In this document: one piece after another, positions 4,874-6,582 of the stretch
Position numbering within the stretch: the first letter of the stretch is position 1
Layout of the letters: each line of letters starts with the position of its first letter
Source of the DNA: Desulfobulbaceae bacterium
GTDB taxonomy: Bacteria; Desulfobacterota; Desulfobulbia; Desulfobulbales; Desulfocapsaceae
Assembly (NCBI GenBank): GCA_027067035.1
Contig: JAMOMO010000407.1
Location: 1 to 6,582 of the forward strand
Direction of reading: 5' to 3'
Length of the DNA stretch: 6,582 nt
Notes under the pieces: generated by a model
Database searches by the model: none
Seen by the model: only the letters and a program-made list of their open reading frames with translations
Told to the model about the DNA's origin: nothing
Made by a program: the position numbers and the translations under genes

Positions 4874-6582
4874 ATGGTTCTGTATAAAAAAATAATTGCG
4901 CTTGTATTATTTGCTGTCATCGTATTTCCGGTCACTGGAGTGTCTGCTGCCTCAACTGACTGTTTTTCCACAGAGTGGCCCCATGAGAGGAGCGATTTAA
5001 AAGCTGATCCGGGTATTGTTTTCGGACGGCTTGAAAATGGTTTTCGCTATGTCTTAAAGAAAAACAGTGAACCGAGGGATCGGGTTGCCATGTCTCTTGA
5101 TATTCAGGCGGGTTCGTTGCAAGAACGTGATGAACAGCGCGGAATTGCCCATTTTCTTGAACACATGCTCTTTAACGGTTCCACCCATTTTAAACCGGGT
5201 GAGCTGGTGGAATATTTTCAGTCAATTGGGATGAGTTTTGGTGGCGATACCAATGCTCATACCGGCTATGACGAAACTGTTTATGATATTATTCTGCCGG
5301 AGGGGACAGTTGAGAATATAGAAAAAGGACTGCTTGTTTTCTCTGACTACGCACGGGGAGCCCTGCTGCTGCAGTCAGAGATTGACCGGGAACGTGGAGT
5401 GATACTCTCTGAAAAGAGGAGCAGGGACTCCGCAGGATATCGCGCCCATGTCAAGGAAACCGAGTTTTCCATGAAGGGGACTCTGATTCCTGATCGCATG
5501 CCCATCGGTACCGTTGAGACGCTGAATCGGGCTGATCACGCCCTGATGAAGGATTTCTATGATGCGTGGTACCGTCCTGAAAACATGATACTGGTGATGG
5601 TTGGTGATTTTGATCCGCAGCGTGTTGAGCCGCTCATAAAGAAACGTTTTGTGCAGCTCACAGCTTCGGGTGAAAAACCAGACTGCCCTGATATCGGCCT
5701 GTTACAGCAGCGGGAAACGGAATTCTTTTATCATCATGATGCTGAGATGGGAATCACCGAAGTGAGTGTTGAGACTCTGTGGAACGTAGAGCCTCAGGAT
5801 GATTCCCTTGCCTTTGAGCAGAAGGAGCTGACCGCCTACGTTGCAAATAAGATTCTTCAGTATCGACTTGATGAACTTGCCCGTAAAAGTGGAACTCCAT
5901 TTACCTCAGCAACTGTTTATTCAGGTATTTTTCTGGGCCGGATCCGTTATTCTGAAATCGGGGCAAAGTGTGACCCTGATAAGTGGCGTCAGAGTCTTGT
6001 GCTCATCGAAAACAGTCTGCGGCAGGCCCTTGGGTTTGGGTTTACTGAAACGGAGTTTCAGCGGGTTAAAAAAGAGCTGATTGCCGAACTTGATCAGGCG
6101 GTTCTCACTGCAGGGAGCAGAAACTCCAAGGCGCTGGCAGCATCACTTATTCGTGCCATAAACAGTAACCGGGTACCGCAGTCACCGCAGCAGGAGAGGG
6201 ATCTCTTTGCTCCGGTTCTGGAAAAGATGAGCCTTGCTGACGTGAACAAAAGGTTTAGGGAACTCTGGGCACAGCAGAGTCGACTGGTGAAGGTGACTGG
6301 CAATGCTGTTATTGCTGACGAAGAAGCCCTTGAGGCAATAGAATCTGTGTACAGAAGTGCAGCAGCAGAAAAACTCCTGGCCTACGAGGAAGAAAAGGAG
6401 GTTGATTTCCCGTATCTGCAGCTCAGTGGTGAGAATAAGGTGGTCAGCCGTGAGGTTTTCCCTGAAATCGATGCCAGCCGCGTTGTCTTCGACAGTGGGC
6501 TCATCGTCAATCTCAAAAAAACCGGGTTTGAAGAGAATGAGATAAAGGTTGCCGTTGATTTCGGAACCGGCAAGGCAGGAGA
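4874..6582 (+). CDS. Exported M16 family zinc metalloprotease (pitrilysin/insulinase type), 3' end outside window
   Basis: The first 569 residues are visible. Residues 1-25 form a signal peptide: a short basic start (LYKK), a hydrophobic core, and a likely signal peptidase I site after VSA. The protein should therefore act in the periplasm. The inverted zinc motif HFLEH is at 93-97, with His93 and His97 as ligands and Glu96 as the base. Glu173 in EIDRERGVILSE lies 76 residues after His97 and is the expected third ligand. FKPGELVEYFQSIGM, DTNAHTGYDETVYD and FYDAWYRPENMILVMVGDF are typical of the M16 catalytic domain. Further M16-like domains follow from about 290. From memory, relatives of this type are about 900-950 residues, so roughly 350 are missing. 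The ATG start has a strong AGGAGGA (4864-4870), although only three bases separate it from the ATG. Such enzymes degrade peptides or process small proteins; the substrate here is unknown. The gene is divergent from the methyltransferase operon. Confidence 0.94.
   Translation, partial: MVLYKKIIALVLFAVIVFPVTGVSAASTDCFSTEWPHERSDLKADPGIVFGRLENGFRYVLKKNSEPRDRVAMSLDIQAGSLQERDEQRGIAHFLEHMLFNGSTHFKPGELVEYFQSIGMSFGGDTNAHTGYDETVYDIILPEGTVENIEKGLLVFSDYARGALLLQSEIDRERGVILSEKRSRDSAGYRAHVKETEFSMKGTLIPDRMPIGTVETLNRADHALMKDFYDAWYRPENMILVMVGDFDPQRVEPLIKKRFVQLTASGEKPDCPDIGLLQQRETEFFYHHDAEMGITEVSVETLWNVEPQDDSLAFEQKELTAYVANKILQYRLDELARKSGTPFTSATVYSGIFLGRIRYSEIGAKCDPDKWRQSLVLIENSLRQALGFGFTETEFQRVKKELIAELDQAVLTAGSRNSKALAASLIRAINSNRVPQSPQQERDLFAPVLEKMSLADVNKRFRELWAQQSRLVKVTGNAVIADEEALEAIESVYRSAAAEKLLAYEEEKEVDFPYLQLSGENKVVSREVFPEIDASRVVFDSGLIVNLKKTGFEENEIKVAVDFGTGKAG

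Noticed and set aside
4871..4876. Upstream TTG at 4871 as a start for the protease gene
   Set aside because: It is out of frame with the protease. The ATG at 4874 begins a proper signal peptide.

Overview
The window looks like an ordinary chromosomal segment from a Gram-negative bacterium of the Desulfobacterota (former Deltaproteobacteria), possibly close to Desulfobulbales. This is inferred from three things: a System II (ResB/CcsA) cytochrome c maturation pair, a four-cysteine bL28, and a large exported M16 zinc protease of a type I associate with that group. No 16S rRNA or other decisive marker is present, so the taxonomy is tentative. Base composition is near balanced and no sharp change suggests recent transfer. 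I see no mobile element, CRISPR array, tRNA or rRNA.

Layout. (1) Positions 1-2156, minus strand: resB followed 32 nt later by a ccsA-type gene that runs off the left edge. Together they form the haem-delivery and ligation machinery for c-type cytochromes. (2) Positions 2157-2606: a 450-nt divergent intergenic region. It carries a good sigma70-type promoter for rpmB and a leader hairpin just before the rpmB ribosome binding site. (3) Positions 2607-3152, plus strand: rpmB (bL28), a strong intrinsic terminator, then a small acidic protein of unknown function whose ribosome binding site lies almost directly behind the terminator U-tract. A second terminator follows it. (4) Positions 3195-4738, minus strand: a class I SAM-dependent methyltransferase and a short-chain dehydrogenase (SDR) homologue, joined by a 4-nt GTGA stop/start overlap. 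The SDR keeps the Rossmann frame but has lost the catalytic Lys and probably the catalytic Asn. (5) Positions 4739-4873: a short divergent promoter region with spaced TATTC motifs. (6) Positions 4874-6582, plus strand: the N-terminal 569 residues of an exported M16 (pitrilysin/insulinase) metalloprotease with intact zinc-binding residues, cut by the right edge.

The four transcription units do not form one pathway. The ccs genes support respiration with c-type cytochromes, rpmB serves the ribosome, the methyltransferase/SDR pair probably acts on an unknown small molecule, and the protease probably works in the periplasm. The most unusual item is the SDR with a degenerate active site that is translationally coupled to a methyltransferase. 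The unknown 83-residue protein behind the rpmB terminator is second. I see no convincing evidence of a larger novel system here.
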